Source: Halorarius halobius (GTDB taxonomy: Archaea; Halobacteriota; Halobacteria; Halobacteriales; Haloarculaceae). From it: a DNA stretch of 64,000 nucleotides. Made by a program: the position numbers and the translations under genes. Positions 7,571-16,335 of this stretch are shown here, piece by piece. Below the pieces are notes generated by a model. It had not been told where the DNA came from and made no database searches. It worked only from the letters and a program-made list of their open reading frames with translations. The DNA lies in assembly GCF_024298865.1 (NCBI RefSeq), contig NZ_CP101161.1, forward strand, positions 2,625,227 through 2,689,226. The letters run 5' to 3'. How positions within the stretch are numbered: position 1 is the first letter of the stretch; every line of letters starts with the position of its first letter.

Positions 7571-8191
7571 CTACCCGAGGTCGGCGGCCGCCCGCTCGAA
7601 CTCCTCGCGGGTGTTGACGTTCCGGAACGTCTCCAGCGAGCCGGCGTCACGCAACGCGGCCTCGTCCACGACGACCCAGTCGAGCGCCTCCAGCGGCGCG
7701 AGTATCTTCGAGTCACCCCTGTCGAGCGCCGCGTCGCAGGCGTCGGCCATCGCGTCCGCCCGGTAGACGGCGTGGGTCGTCTCGTACCACTCCCCGGGAC
7801 GGGGGACGGCGGCGTCGTGGCCCGCCGCGCGCTCGACCAGCAGGTCGACGATACCGGGGTCGAGAAACGGCATGTCGCAGGCCGCGACGAACGCGTAGTC
7901 GGCCGACGTGTCGCGCGCGACGCCACGCATCGCGGTCCCGATGCCGGCCATTGGTCCCTCGTCGGGGTCGGGGTCGACGGCGTAGGTGACCGGGTGCGGG
8001 TAGTCGGCCAGCGCCGTCTCGATAGCCGCCCGCTGGTCGCGTCGACAGTTGACGACGAGCGCGTCGACCACGCCCGAGAGGCGGTCCGCGACCCGACGAA
8101 TCATCGGTGTCCCGGCCAGTTCGGCGACGGCCTTGTCGGCGTCGCCGAACCGCGTCGAGCGGCCGCCGGCGAGGATGGCTCCCGCGGGCAT
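7571..8191 (-). CDS. mobA: Molybdenum cofactor guanylyltransferase-like nucleotidyltransferase
   Basis: 206 residues from ATG 8191. The nucleotide-binding signature AGAILAGGRSTRFGDADKA is at 3-21, followed by DPDPDEGPMAGIGTAM and CDMPFLDP (metal-binding Asp), which place it in the MobA-like NTP transferase family. MobA links GMP to molybdopterin; related enzymes act on other cofactors, so the exact substrate is not certain. The divergent neighbour is a molbindin, which supports a molybdenum role. An in-frame extension to 8239 is less likely because ATG 8191 directly precedes the signature. Confidence 0.8.
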   Translation of the reverse strand: MPAGAILAGGRSTRFGDADKAVAELAGTPMIRRVADRLSGVVDALVVNCRRDQRAAIETALADYPHPVTYAVDPDPDEGPMAGIGTAMRGVARDTSADYAFVAACDMPFLDPGIVDLLVERAAGHDAAVPRPGEWYETTHAVYRADAMADACDAALDRGDSKILAPLEALDWVVVDEAALRDAGSLETFRNVNTREEFERAAADLG

Positions 8192-8238
8192 GGTCGCCTC
8201 TCGGTCCCGCCGAGAGAAGTGGTTTGTCCCCGGCGGCA

Positions 8239-8249
8239 CGCTTTTGAGT
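8239..8249 (+). promoter_or_regulatory. TATA-like box of the molbindin gene
   Basis: CGCTTTTGAG, about 27 bases before ATG 8271. It supports this start over in-frame codons that lie inside the divergent mobA-like gene. Confidence 0.4.
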
Positions 8250-8270
8250 CAGTTCGTTGTGCGGGGGCGT

Positions 8271-8474
8271 ATGGCACTCAGTGCCCGCAACCGACTCGAA
8301 GGGACCGTGACGGCAGTCGACAGCGACGGCCCCGTCGCCGAAGTCGTCGTCGACGTCGACGGCACCGACGTGACGGCGACCATCACCAGCGGCTCGGTCG
8401 AGCGGCTGGGCATCGAGGTCGGCGACGAGGTGCGGGCCGTCGTGAAGGCCAGCGACGTGATGATAGAGACGTAG
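8271..8474 (+). CDS. Molbindin (TOBE domain, Mop family)
   Basis: 67 residues, the size of a single Mop/TOBE domain. It begins MALSARNRLEGTVTAV and continues with VVVDVDGTDVTATITSGSVERLGIEVGDEVRAVVKASDVMI, the family pattern for small proteins that bind molybdate or tungstate as oligomers and store or buffer it. It is divergent from the mobA-like gene. The Mop domain is often fused to transporters or regulators; here it stands alone. No molybdate transport gene is adjacent. Confidence 0.88.
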   Translation: MALSARNRLEGTVTAVDSDGPVAEVVVDVDGTDVTATITSGSVERLGIEVGDEVRAVVKASDVMIET

Positions 8475-8483
8475 GCGGGTTCG

Positions 8484-9557
8484 CTAGTCGTCGGCCGGTG
8501 CCTGTGCCCCCGCGTAGCCGACGTCGACCTCGCCGGCGTCGAGTTCCGACTCCAGTTCGCGGGCGGCCTGCACCATGTTCTCCATCTTGCCGTACGCCAC
8601 CTCGCGGGGCAGGAGCTTCAGGCCGCAGTCGGGGGAGACGGTGAGCCGCTCGGGCGGGACGACCTTCAGCCCCTCCTTGATGTTCTCCTTGATATCCTCG
8701 ACGGGTTCGACTTCGGCGACGTGGGCGTCGACGACGCCGAGCGCGAGGTCCGGTTCGAACTCGCCGTCCGCGAACGTCTCTATCTGCTCGTAGTCGCCGT
8801 TACAGAGTTCCACGTCGAACTCGTCGATGGGGAACTCGTTTATCTCCGGGTAGATGCGCGAGTAGTCGCCGTAGCAGACGTGGAGGCCGATGCGCACGTC
8901 GTCGGGGACGTCGGCGGCGATGCGTTCGAGACACTCGCCGACGATGGCGTGGTCGTCGGGCGTCGTCGCCAGCGCCGGCTCGTCGATCTGGATGTAGCGG
9001 GCGCCCGCTTCGACGAGCTTCTCTATCTCCTCGTTGACGAGGTCGGCGAGGTCGTACGCCAGCGCCTCCTCGTCGTCGTACGCCTCGTTGAACGACCAGT
9101 TGGCGAGCGTGTACGGGCCCGTGATAGGCACCTTCACCGGGCGGTCGGCGACGCCGGTGGTGAACTCGAACTCGTCGACGAGCCACGGCTCGTCGTACGC
9201 GACTTCCTCGGTGACGGAGGGCTTGTCGAAGTAGTTGTGACCCCACACCTTGACGGGCCCGTTGAACTCGTAGCCGTCGATGCGGTGGGCGAAGAACTCG
9301 ACCATCTCGTTGCGGCGCATCTCGCCGTCGACCACCACGTCCAGCCCCGCGCGCTCGTGTTCGTTGGTGATGACGCGGCAGGCGTCGTCCTCCGCCTCGT
9401 GGAGGTGGCCGTCGGTGAACCCCGATTCGTCGTCCTCGTGCAGGTCGTCCGCGCGGTTGAGCCACTTCGGCTTCGGGTAGGAGCCGACGACGGTCGTCAG
9501 CAGGAAGTGGTCGGTCGGGTGTTCGGGCGGCCGGAACTGCTCGCGGTTCTCCGTCAT
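8484..9557 (-). CDS. metE: Cobalamin-independent methionine synthase (MetE C-terminal type)
   Basis: 357 residues, matching only the catalytic C-terminal half of bacterial MetE. The fold is a TIM barrel that transfers a methyl group to homocysteine held on zinc. Zinc ligands are visible: H226 and C228 in LHVCYGDYS, E250 in DVELCNGDY, and C311 in SPDCGLK. The N-terminal part has TTVVGSYPKP and ITGPYTLANWS. The methyl donor in archaea that lack the MetE N-domain is not settled. The start overlaps the upstream paralogue by 4 bases (ATGA), so the two are made together. Confidence 0.9.
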   Translation of the reverse strand: MTENREQFRPPEHPTDHFLLTTVVGSYPKPKWLNRADDLHEDDESGFTDGHLHEAEDDACRVITNEHERAGLDVVVDGEMRRNEMVEFFAHRIDGYEFNGPVKVWGHNYFDKPSVTEEVAYDEPWLVDEFEFTTGVADRPVKVPITGPYTLANWSFNEAYDDEEALAYDLADLVNEEIEKLVEAGARYIQIDEPALATTPDDHAIVGECLERIAADVPDDVRIGLHVCYGDYSRIYPEINEFPIDEFDVELCNGDYEQIETFADGEFEPDLALGVVDAHVAEVEPVEDIKENIKEGLKVVPPERLTVSPDCGLKLLPREVAYGKMENMVQAARELESELDAGEVDVGYAGAQAPADD

Positions 9558-10543
9558 GCTTCCACCTCCTCGAGGTCCGCGGCGGTCGAAAGCGTCTCCA
9601 GTTTCGCCTCCGCCTTGTTCACCGGCAGATAGAACAGTTCGGTGTTCGCGGTGAGGTACGCCCGCTCGAACGACTGGGCCGGGACGTTGTCGGCGAACCA
9701 GTCGAACCGCTCGCGGACCGTCTCGGGCTCCTCGACGAGCGTGTTCTGCCCGTCGACGACGCCCAGTGCGACCGACTCCTTCGTGCCGTACTCCTGGACG
9801 TTGTACAGGTTCGCCTCGTGGTCGCTCACGAGGTCGAACCCGATGGCGTCGACGTCGGCGTCCATCAGATGCGCGTACACCTTCTCGTCGAGTGCCCCCC
9901 AGTAGGGGTGGGCGACGACCTCGCTGTCGACCGCCGAGGCGACGGTGTCGATGGCCTCACTTGCCGCCTCGTCGAGGCCGTCACCGGGCGCGTCTTCGAC
10001 GAGCGACGGTTCAAGCAGGAACAGCGTCTCGTGGTCGGGGAACGCCTCGGCCTCGCCGGCGAGGAACTCCGCGACCCCGGCGAGGAACGTCCCCTCGTCG
10101 CCGTAGTGTTCGTCGGTGGCGAGTTGCGCGAGCGAGTAGGGGCCCGGCAACACGGCCTGCAGGCCGTCGGCGTCGACCGCTTCCAGTTCCGCGGCCACGT
10201 CGCCGTCGAACGTCAACTCGCCCGTGACGACCGGGTCGCGGTAGAAGTTGTTGTTGTCGTAGTAGCGGACGATACCCCCAGTGTCGACGTTCTCGTGGAC
10301 GGCGAGCGGGTGCGCGAGCATGTCGTCCCACCGGCCCTGTCCCTCGACCACGCGGTCGAGGCCGGCGTCGGTCTGGGCCGCGACCAGTTCCTCGCGAACA
10401 CGGTCGTAGGTCGTCTCCACGGCTTCGCTCTCCGTGCCGTCGACGAGGTCGGACTTCTGGTGGCCCTTCAGGTCCGACAGCTCCTCTTTCGCGGGGTCCG
10501 GTAGCGGGAACAGTCCCGCCGTCGTCGAAACCAGTTCGGTCAT
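9554..10543 (-). CDS. MetE-like paralogue lacking the zinc ligands
   Basis: 329 residues from ATG 10543. The MetE-type fold is recognised from AGLFPLPDPAKEEL, VVEGQGRWDDMLAHPL, VLPGPYSLAQLA and ALGVVDGQNT. However, the H-x-C pair is replaced by VAHPYWGA and the final Cys motif by YLTANTELFYLP, so the homocysteine-activating zinc site is missing. It is therefore probably a partner or donor-binding subunit of the downstream zinc-containing protein, which is inference. A TATA-like AAATATTAAAG lies about 25-30 bases upstream. An in-frame ATG at 10552 is possible but too close to that box. Confidence 0.82.
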   Translation of the reverse strand: MTELVSTTAGLFPLPDPAKEELSDLKGHQKSDLVDGTESEAVETTYDRVREELVAAQTDAGLDRVVEGQGRWDDMLAHPLAVHENVDTGGIVRYYDNNNFYRDPVVTGELTFDGDVAAELEAVDADGLQAVLPGPYSLAQLATDEHYGDEGTFLAGVAEFLAGEAEAFPDHETLFLLEPSLVEDAPGDGLDEAASEAIDTVASAVDSEVVAHPYWGALDEKVYAHLMDADVDAIGFDLVSDHEANLYNVQEYGTKESVALGVVDGQNTLVEEPETVRERFDWFADNVPAQSFERAYLTANTELFYLPVNKAEAKLETLSTAADLEEVEA

Positions 10544-10587
10544 TACCGGCATTCGGTCATGACGCTCTTTAATATTTGCGAAGTCGG

Positions 10588-11169
10588 CTAATGTTCTGGA
10601 GTAATTTCGAGTATCGCCAGCCGCTCGAACGGGTACGACTCCTCGCGGACCGTCCGGGCCGCGAGGCCGCAGTCGGCGGCGTAGGCGGCCACGGCCTCGA
10701 TGTCGGTCAGCGTCGAGACGAGCATCAGGACGCTCCCGCCGGGCGCAAGCACGCGCTCGACATCGTCGAGGAACGCCTCGACCACTTCGCGGCCCGTCTC
10801 CCCGCCCGACAGCGCCCGCTCCATCCAGTCGTCGCGCTCGGCGGCCTCGTCGCGGGGGAGATACGGGGGGTTGAACAGCACACGGTCGAACGCGCCCGCC
10901 CGGAACGGGGCTGTCAGGTCCGCCCTGACGACCGGAAGCCCCCGGTCGCGTGCCTGCCGGCAGGCGTGGGGGTTCACGTCGCTGGCGTAGACGGTCGCGC
11001 CCGTCTCCTCGGCGACGCGAGCCCCGACGTAGCCCGACCCCGTCCCGACTTCGAGGACGCGCTCGTCGCCGGTCACGAGTTCGCAGGCGGCCGTCGCCAG
11101 CAGACCGGAGTCCTCCGCCGGCTGGTACACCTCCGTCTCCATTCCCCGGCGGTCGGCGAGGTCCGTCAT
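10588..11169 (-). CDS. HemK2/MTQ2-type protein glutamine methyltransferase
   Basis: 193 residues, a short class-I SAM methyltransferase without the N-terminal domain of bacterial PrmC. The SAM site VLEVGTGSGYVGA is at about 38-50 and NPPY is at 100-103, diagnostic of glutamine or amine N-methylation. The eukaryotic/archaeal relatives methylate the GGQ glutamine of the translation release factor, and this is the likely role. The gene is the last of the rpl21e-rpo4-DUF655-rsmA-mscS run; its ATG overlaps the mscS stop by 4 bases. Confidence 0.88.
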   Translation of the reverse strand: MTDLADRRGMETEVYQPAEDSGLLATAACELVTGDERVLEVGTGSGYVGARVAEETGATVYASDVNPHACRQARDRGLPVVRADLTAPFRAGAFDRVLFNPPYLPRDEAAERDDWMERALSGGETGREVVEAFLDDVERVLAPGGSVLMLVSTLTDIEAVAAYAADCGLAARTVREESYPFERLAILEITPEH

Positions 11170-12506
11170 CCGTCCCCGTCCTCGTCGTCGCCGTTGGTCG
11201 CGGGGTCGGGCTGGGCCCCCCCGCTCGGCGTGACGTCCTGGTCGCTCTCGAAGGCGGGCTCGACGGCCTGCTCGACCTGGCCGTCGTCGTCCGCGCCGTC
11301 GGGGGGTTCCGGAGAGGGTCGCTCGCGGTCGCCGTCGCCTGTCTCCTCCCGGTCGCCCGTCTCGACCGGTTCGCCCGTGATTCGGAGTCCGTCAGCCTGT
11401 TCGCGGCCGGCGAGGACGCGCTGGGGGAACGGGATGGCGATGTCCTCGGCTTCGAACGCCTCCTTGACGGCCCCCATCACCGCGTTCTGTGCGGCCCACT
11501 TCTTCTGGATAGTGGGGTTGGCTATCCAGAACCGGAGGTTGAGCACGACCGCGCTGTCGCCGAACGAGTCGACGACCACGTCGGGCTCGGGCGCGTCCAT
11601 CAGCTCCGAGTGGCCCTCCATCGCGCTCGCGGCCGTCTCCATCGCGTGGGCCACGTCGGTCTCGTAGTCGACGCCCACGTCGACCTGCACGCGAAGCCTG
11701 TTGTTCCGGGATTTGTTGACGACCGCCTCGTTCGTAATCTGGTCGTTCGGGAGCATCACCATCTCGTCGTCGAACGTCTGCAACTGGGTGTTGACGATGG
11801 AGATGTCGGTGACGACGCCCTCGTTCTCGTCGATTTCGACCCAGTCGCCGACCTCGAACGGCCGGGAGAACAGGAGGACGAACCCCGCGAGCACCGCCCC
11901 GAGCGTCTGGCGAGCCGCCAGACCGAGCACGACACCGAGGACGCTCGCGGACAGCAACAGGTCCTGGGCGGGCACCTCCCACAGCGCGACGGCGAACAGC
12001 AACGCCGGCAGGAACACGACTATCTGTGTGATGTGGTGGAGTATCTCCCGCTGGTGGTTGGTGATGGCGTCCCGGCCCTCGCCGAACCGGACGAACCGCT
12101 TGGTGATGCGCGTCGCCGTGTACGCCAGCCCGAACGCCAGCAAGGTGATGAGCACTTTCACGCTCCCCTGTGCGGAGGGGTCTATCACCTGGAGCGCCTC
12201 GTCGACCTCGCCGGTCAGCCGCCAGACGGCGACCAGCGCCACCCCGGCGACGATGCCGGTCGTCGTGACCAGCATCGCCTGTACGGCCTCCACGCCGTCG
12301 TCGCTCAGCCGCTCGTCAAGTGTAGGGCCGAGCCTGTACGCCACCAGCGAGACGGCGACCACGGCACCGAGTATCAGCGCCGTCGCGACGAACTGCTCGG
12401 CCCGCGAGGAGACGAGCGGCCCGAGGAACCCGTCGCTCGGCGGAAGCGGGGTCGGCGTCGGCGTTCCCGGCGTGGGAGTCGTCGTCCCCGCCTGCTGTGG
12501 GTTCAC
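11166..12506 (-). CDS. MscS family mechanosensitive ion channel
   Basis: 446 residues from GTG 12506. A Thr/Pro-rich N-terminus (PTPGTPTPTPLPP) is followed by four membrane segments, then the pore-lining TM3 region VLGLAARQTLGAVLAGFVLL and the MscS beta domain (FEVGDWVEIDENEGVVTDISI). The C-terminal cytoplasmic domain has LRFWIANPT, and a low-complexity acidic tail (about 80 residues) ends it. Such channels open on hypo-osmotic shock. GTG 12506 overlaps the rsmA stop as GTGA; a longer frame would run inside rsmA. Its place between rsmA and hemK2, which are usually neighbours, is unusual. Confidence 0.9.
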   Translation of the reverse strand: MNPQQAGTTTPTPGTPTPTPLPPSDGFLGPLVSSRAEQFVATALILGAVVAVSLVAYRLGPTLDERLSDDGVEAVQAMLVTTTGIVAGVALVAVWRLTGEVDEALQVIDPSAQGSVKVLITLLAFGLAYTATRITKRFVRFGEGRDAITNHQREILHHITQIVVFLPALLFAVALWEVPAQDLLLSASVLGVVLGLAARQTLGAVLAGFVLLFSRPFEVGDWVEIDENEGVVTDISIVNTQLQTFDDEMVMLPNDQITNEAVVNKSRNNRLRVQVDVGVDYETDVAHAMETAASAMEGHSELMDAPEPDVVVDSFGDSAVVLNLRFWIANPTIQKKWAAQNAVMGAVKEAFEAEDIAIPFPQRVLAGREQADGLRITGEPVETGDREETGDGDRERPSPEPPDGADDDGQVEQAVEPAFESDQDVTPSGGAQPDPATNGDDEDGDG

Positions 12507-13342
12507 CGTCCGACCTCCCACGCCAGCGCGGCGAGTTCGGCGAACTCGGCCGGCGAGACGCGACCAGCACGCTTGCTCATCAGTTCCTCGGCGGCGGCCT
12601 CGACCACGGCATCGGGGTCCGAGAGCCCGGAGATGTGCGCCGTGTTCCGCACCGCGTTGCGCATCGTCTTGCGCCGCTGGGTGAAACAGGCGGTGACGAA
12701 CTTCAGGAAGAACTCGTCGTCGGGCACCTCGTAGTCCGGCGCGCGCGGCGTACACCGGACGACCGCGCTCTCGACGCGCGGCTGGGGGTCGAACGCTTCA
12801 CGGGGGACGGTCTCGACCACCTCGACGTCGGCGTAGTGGCCGGCCGTCACCGACAGGCGGCCGTACTCGTCGGTGCCGCTGTCGGCGGCCATCCGCTCGG
12901 CGAACTCCTTCTGGAACATCAACACGAGCGGCCGCTCGGTCGGTAGGAGGCGGAAGGCCACCTCCGAGGAGACTCCGTACGGGAGGTTCGAGACGCACGC
13001 GGAGAACTCGGGGAGGTCGACGTCTACGGCGTCGCCCTCGACGACGGTCAGCCGCCCCGCCTCCACGTCGTCGGCGAACTCCTCGCGGAGGAAGGCCGCG
13101 AGGTCGGGGTCACGCTCCACGACGGTGACGCGGTCGGCCTCCGCGAGCAGTCGGTCGGTGAGCGCGCCGGTACCGCCTCCGATTTCGAGGAGATGAGACC
13201 GGTCGGCGTCGGCCGGCAGATACGTCGGAATCCGGTCGAGCACCCGGTCGTCGACCAGGAAATGCTGGTCGAACTCGGGGTCGCCACGGCCCCCGGCACG
13301 TCTGATGAGTGCGTCCGGGTCTCGTCGCTGGCGTTCGGTCAC
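12503..13342 (-). CDS. rsmA: 16S rRNA dimethyladenosine transferase RsmA/KsgA
   Basis: 279 residues from GTG 13342. The enzyme dimethylates two adjacent adenines at the 3' end of 16S rRNA. Visible features are DQHFLVDDRVLDRI near the start, the SAM motif EIGGGTGALT at 53-62, the acidic VVERDPDL, and the catalytic NLPY at 119-122, followed by a helical C-domain with FTQRRKTMRN. I prefer GTG 13342 to the in-frame TTG at 13366 because a TATA-like TTTTATTT is centred 27 bases before 13342 and would overlap the TTG. It shares GTGA with mscS. Confidence 0.92.
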   Translation of the reverse strand: MTERQRRDPDALIRRAGGRGDPEFDQHFLVDDRVLDRIPTYLPADADRSHLLEIGGGTGALTDRLLAEADRVTVVERDPDLAAFLREEFADDVEAGRLTVVEGDAVDVDLPEFSACVSNLPYGVSSEVAFRLLPTERPLVLMFQKEFAERMAADSGTDEYGRLSVTAGHYADVEVVETVPREAFDPQPRVESAVVRCTPRAPDYEVPDDEFFLKFVTACFTQRRKTMRNAVRNTAHISGLSDPDAVVEAAAEELMSKRAGRVSPAEFAELAALAWEVGR

Positions 13343-13385
13343 TGGCGGGGCGTTGGCCGCTCGCAAATAAAAGCGTTCAGGACTG

Positions 13386-13964
13386 TCACTCCCCGTCGCG
13401 GCGCGCGAAGATGCGGTATTTCAGGTCGTCCTCCTGGAGTTCCTCGATGATGCGCTCGACGAGTACCTCCCGGGGCTTGTGGAGTCCCGACACCCGCTCC
13501 TCGAGGTCCTCGAACGACTCGAACGGCTGGCGCTTCCGCTCGTCGAGGATGGCGTTGCGGAGTTTCTTCCCGATGCCCGGCAGGAGGTTCAACTGGTGGA
13601 GCCGCAGGGTGATGGGCTGGGCGTCGTTGTAGAAATCGACGAACCGCCGCTCGTCGGCGTCGACGAGGTCCTCGACGGCGTACTCGAGTTCCGACTGTGC
13701 CGTGCTCGACAGGTCGTCGATGCCGACGTTTCGCACCTGCTGGACGTCCTCGCGGGCCGACGCCGGCTCGACGACGAGGCGGTCGCCCACGAGGACGTGG
13801 GCGTCCTCGTCGACGACGAGTTCGAACAGCCGGAAGTCGTCGACGCCGAGCGCGTACGCGAGGGGGTCCTTCTGGTACTGCGGACGGTCGTCGTCGGGCC
13901 TGCCGTTGGGCAGGTAGTCGAGCACCACCGCTTCGACCGTCTCGTCGCTCCCGGCGTCGCTCAT
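13386..13964 (-). CDS. DUF655 family protein with helix-hairpin-helix
   Basis: 192 residues. An N-terminal beta-rich part (VEAVVLDYLPNGRPDD...YQKDPLAYALG) is followed by a helix-hairpin-helix segment LLPGIGKKLRNAILDERKR and a C-terminal helix with VLVERIIEELQEDDLKY. This is the archaeal DUF655 protein found beside rsmA and rpl21e in many archaea and presumed to bind nucleic acid; its exact role is unknown. It lies between rpo4 and rsmA on the same strand, 31 bases after rpo4 and 43 bases before the rsmA GTG. Confidence 0.92.
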   Translation of the reverse strand: MSDAGSDETVEAVVLDYLPNGRPDDDRPQYQKDPLAYALGVDDFRLFELVVDEDAHVLVGDRLVVEPASAREDVQQVRNVGIDDLSSTAQSELEYAVEDLVDADERRFVDFYNDAQPITLRLHQLNLLPGIGKKLRNAILDERKRQPFESFEDLEERVSGLHKPREVLVERIIEELQEDDLKYRIFARRDGE

Positions 13965-13995
13965 GCCTGCGACTAGGACGAGGGCGTATAAAAAA

Positions 13996-14352
13996 TCAGG
14001 CGTACTTGGCGACGACGTTCAGGATGTCGTCCAGCTCGTCGCCCGACAGCGTGTACCGCTCCTGGGCGTACAGCGCGCGCAGTTCGTCGCGGTCCTGCGG
14101 CAGGAGGTTCACTATCTTGTAGGCGGTCGCCTCGTCGACCTTCTCTAGCTCCTGGAGTTCGTCGACGAACTGCTCGGCGTCCTCCGTCGACATGATGGAG
14201 AAGCGGTTGACGTGCTCGATGGCTCGCGCGAGCTCGTACGGCATCTCGCGTTCCTCGTCGAGAGCCCGCTCCTCCTCGATGTCGGCGAGGTCGTCTTTCA
14301 CCTCGCTGACGGTGAGATACTCCTCGTCCAGTACCTCCTTGAATATCGTCAT
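13996..14352 (-). CDS. rpo4: DNA-directed RNA polymerase subunit Rpo4 (F)
   Basis: 118 residues, normal length. Rpo4 pairs with Rpo7 to form the polymerase stalk. It begins [20 protein letters not shown] and contains [19 protein letters not shown] and [28 protein letters not shown], the family core, ending VVAKYA. The start overlaps the rpl21e stop by 4 bases. The order rpl21e-rpo4-DUF655-rsmA is the usual archaeal arrangement. Confidence 0.96.
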   Translation of the reverse strand: MTIFKEVLDEEYLTVSEVKDDLADIEEERALDEEREMPYELARAIEHVNRFSIMSTEDAEQFVDELQELEKVDEATAYKIVNLLPQDRDELRALYAQERYTLSGDELDDILNVVAKYA

Positions 14353-14645
14353 TCGTTCGATTGGCGACGGAGGTGAGCGGGCTTCGTGATGACCGTCTTC
14401 GACTTCCCGCCGTCGTTGATTTCGACCTTGTAGGCGGTGCCCTGCTCGGCCAGCACCGTGCCGGTGTGGCCGTTGAACCGGGGGTCGAACCGGCCGTCGG
14501 GAATCGAGGGGTCGATGTTGAGATGGACCTTCTCGCCCGCCTCGTACGTCTCGACCTGCTGTTGTGGCGGCGAGGTACCTCGCTCTCGGGGTTTGTTCCT
14601 GAGCTTGTTTCGGGTGCCCTCGAGTGGACCGTTGGAGTTCGGCAT
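14349..14645 (-). CDS. rpl21e: Ribosomal protein L21e
   Basis: 98 residues, full length. It begins [20 protein letters not shown] and has [21 protein letters not shown] followed by [28 protein letters not shown], the SH3-like core of L21e. It is the first gene of the minus-strand translation/transcription operon. A TATA-like TTTATAAC lies just upstream, near 14675. Confidence 0.96.
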   Translation of the reverse strand: MPNSNGPLEGTRNKLRNKPRERGTSPPQQQVETYEAGEKVHLNIDPSIPDGRFDPRFNGHTGTVLAEQGTAYKVEINDGGKSKTVITKPAHLRRQSNE

Positions 14646-14699
14646 AGTCGTGCCTGCGCGTAGTAACGACGGCGTTATAAATCGTGCGTTCCCCGCCGC

Positions 14700-14930
14700 T
14701 CAGCGCATCGACGTCAGCGCGAAGAACTCGTCGCTCCGGAGCCACGCGCCCTCGCGTTCGGCGTCCCGGACGACCAGCCCTGGCCCGTCCTGCTCACAGA
14801 CCGTGTGGTCCTGCGTCCGTTCGGGCGCTGGACAGCGGTCGCTCTCCAGGATGTCGCGCACCTCGTCCTCCGGGAGGCCGGACAGCGCCGCCCTGAAGGC
14901 CCACGGAGCCATCGGCTCGGTCCCGCTCAT
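14700..14930 (-). CDS. Uncharacterised haloarchaeal protein, 76 residues
   Basis: From ATG 14930. Contains APWAFRAALSGLPEDEVRDIL, ESDRCPAPERTQDHTVCEQDG and AWLRSDEFFALTSMR. Two cysteines about 14 residues apart are the only notable residues. No known domain is recognised. It lies between the L21e operon and the divergent trans-sulfuration gene, with a TATA-like GTTTAA near 15000. Longer in-frame starts to 15029 would run through that promoter region. Confidence 0.55.
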   Translation of the reverse strand: MSGTEPMAPWAFRAALSGLPEDEVRDILESDRCPAPERTQDHTVCEQDGPGLVVRDAEREGAWLRSDEFFALTSMR

Positions 14931-15070
14931 AGGCATCCCACCCGAACGCTCGACACGCGGCGGCGTCGCATACCCCCAGTAGCGGGCGGAGGGGGTTAAA
15001 CTACAAACCCGTTTCGACGCTCGAAACACGGACGGACAGGGATTTACGCCGCGGGCGCCGACCCGGGCGT

Positions 15071-16240
15071 ATGGACAACGCCGACGACGGGCGCTTCGAG
15101 ACGCGTGCCATCCACGCCGGACAGGACCCCGACGAGGAGACGGGTGCGCTCATGACGCCCATCTACGCGAACTCCACGTACGAACAGGACGCGCCCGGAC
15201 GGGACCGCGGCTACGAGTACTCCCGCACCGGCAACCCCACGCGGTCGGACCTCGAGGCGAACCTGGCGGCGCTGGAGGGCGGCGAGTTCGGTCGCGCGTT
15301 CTCCTCGGGGATGGGAAGCATCAACACCGTCCTGAACCTGCTGTCGGCCGGCGACCACGTCGTCACCGGCGACGACGTGTACGGCGGCACCCACCGCATC
15401 TTCACGCAGGTGTACGAGGAGTACGACCTCGAGTTTTCGTTCGTCGATACGACCGACCCCGCGGCCGTCCGCGAGGCGATGCGCCCGGAGACGGAACTGC
15501 TGTGGGTCGAGACCCCGACCAACCCCCTGATGCGCGTCGTCGACGTCGCGGCGATGGCCGACATCGCACACGAGAACGACGCGCTGTGTGCGGTCGACAA
15601 CACGTTCGCGACCCCGTATCTCCAGCGCCCGCTGGAGCACGGCGCGGACGTCGTCTCCCACTCGCTGACGAAGTACCTCGGGGGCCACTCCGACGTGGTC
15701 GGCGGCGCCCTGATAACGGACGACGCCGAGTTGGACGAGCGCATCGGCTTCTACCAGAACAGCGTCGGCGCGACCCCGAGCCCGTTCGACTGCTTTCTCG
15801 TACTCCGGGGGACGAAGACCCTCCCGGTGCGGATGGACCGCCACTGCGAGAACGCCCGGCATCTCGCCGCGTGGCTCCAGGGCCAGCCCTGCGTCGACCG
15901 CGTCTACTACCCCGGCCTGGAGTCGCACCCTTCCCACGACCTCGCGGCGCGACAGATGGACGACTTCGGCGGCATGCTGTCGGTCGAACTCGACGCGACG
16001 CTGGAGGAAGCCAGCACCGTCGTCTCGGAGACCGAGGTGTTCACGCTCGCGGAGTCGCTGGGCGGCGTCGAGAGCCTCATCGAACAGCCGGCCGCGATGA
16101 CCCACGCCGCCATCCCGCCCGAAGAGCGGGAGGAAATCGGCCTCTCGGACGGGCTCATCCGGATCAGCGTCGGCATCGAGCACGCCGACGACCTGGAGAA
16201 CGACCTCCGGCAGGCGTTCGCGGCGGCGGGGCTGGTGTAG
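15071..16240 (+). CDS. Cystathionine gamma-synthase / gamma-lyase family enzyme
   Basis: 389 residues, normal for the Cys/Met-metabolism PLP family. The Schiff-base Lys is K201 in SHSLTKYLGGHSDVVGG. Other PLP contacts are YSRTGNPTR at 50-58, SSGMGSINTV at 78-87 and AVDNTFATPYLQ. The C-terminal part has ESLIEQPAAMTHAAIPPEER and GLIRISVGIEH, typical of gamma-synthases and lyases rather than of O-acetylhomoserine sulfhydrylases, but the two activities cannot be told apart by sequence alone. Together with metE, cysK and methionine adenosyltransferase in the window it covers much of sulfur amino-acid metabolism. Confidence 0.9.
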   Translation: MDNADDGRFETRAIHAGQDPDEETGALMTPIYANSTYEQDAPGRDRGYEYSRTGNPTRSDLEANLAALEGGEFGRAFSSGMGSINTVLNLLSAGDHVVTGDDVYGGTHRIFTQVYEEYDLEFSFVDTTDPAAVREAMRPETELLWVETPTNPLMRVVDVAAMADIAHENDALCAVDNTFATPYLQRPLEHGADVVSHSLTKYLGGHSDVVGGALITDDAELDERIGFYQNSVGATPSPFDCFLVLRGTKTLPVRMDRHCENARHLAAWLQGQPCVDRVYYPGLESHPSHDLAARQMDDFGGMLSVELDATLEEASTVVSETEVFTLAESLGGVESLIEQPAAMTHAAIPPEEREEIGLSDGLIRISVGIEHADDLENDLRQAFAAAGLV

Positions 16241-16335
16241 CGGACGCGAGTCCGTGCCCCCGACAGCCGGCGACTCCGGCGGTCCGCGAGCGGTTCCGAC
16301 GGCATCGCATCCCCCGCCGTCCCGCGATAAGGAGC

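Noticed and set aside
13343..13366. TTG start for rsmA at 13366
   Set aside because: The TTG lies inside the TATA-like TTTTATTT that is correctly spaced for GTG 13342.
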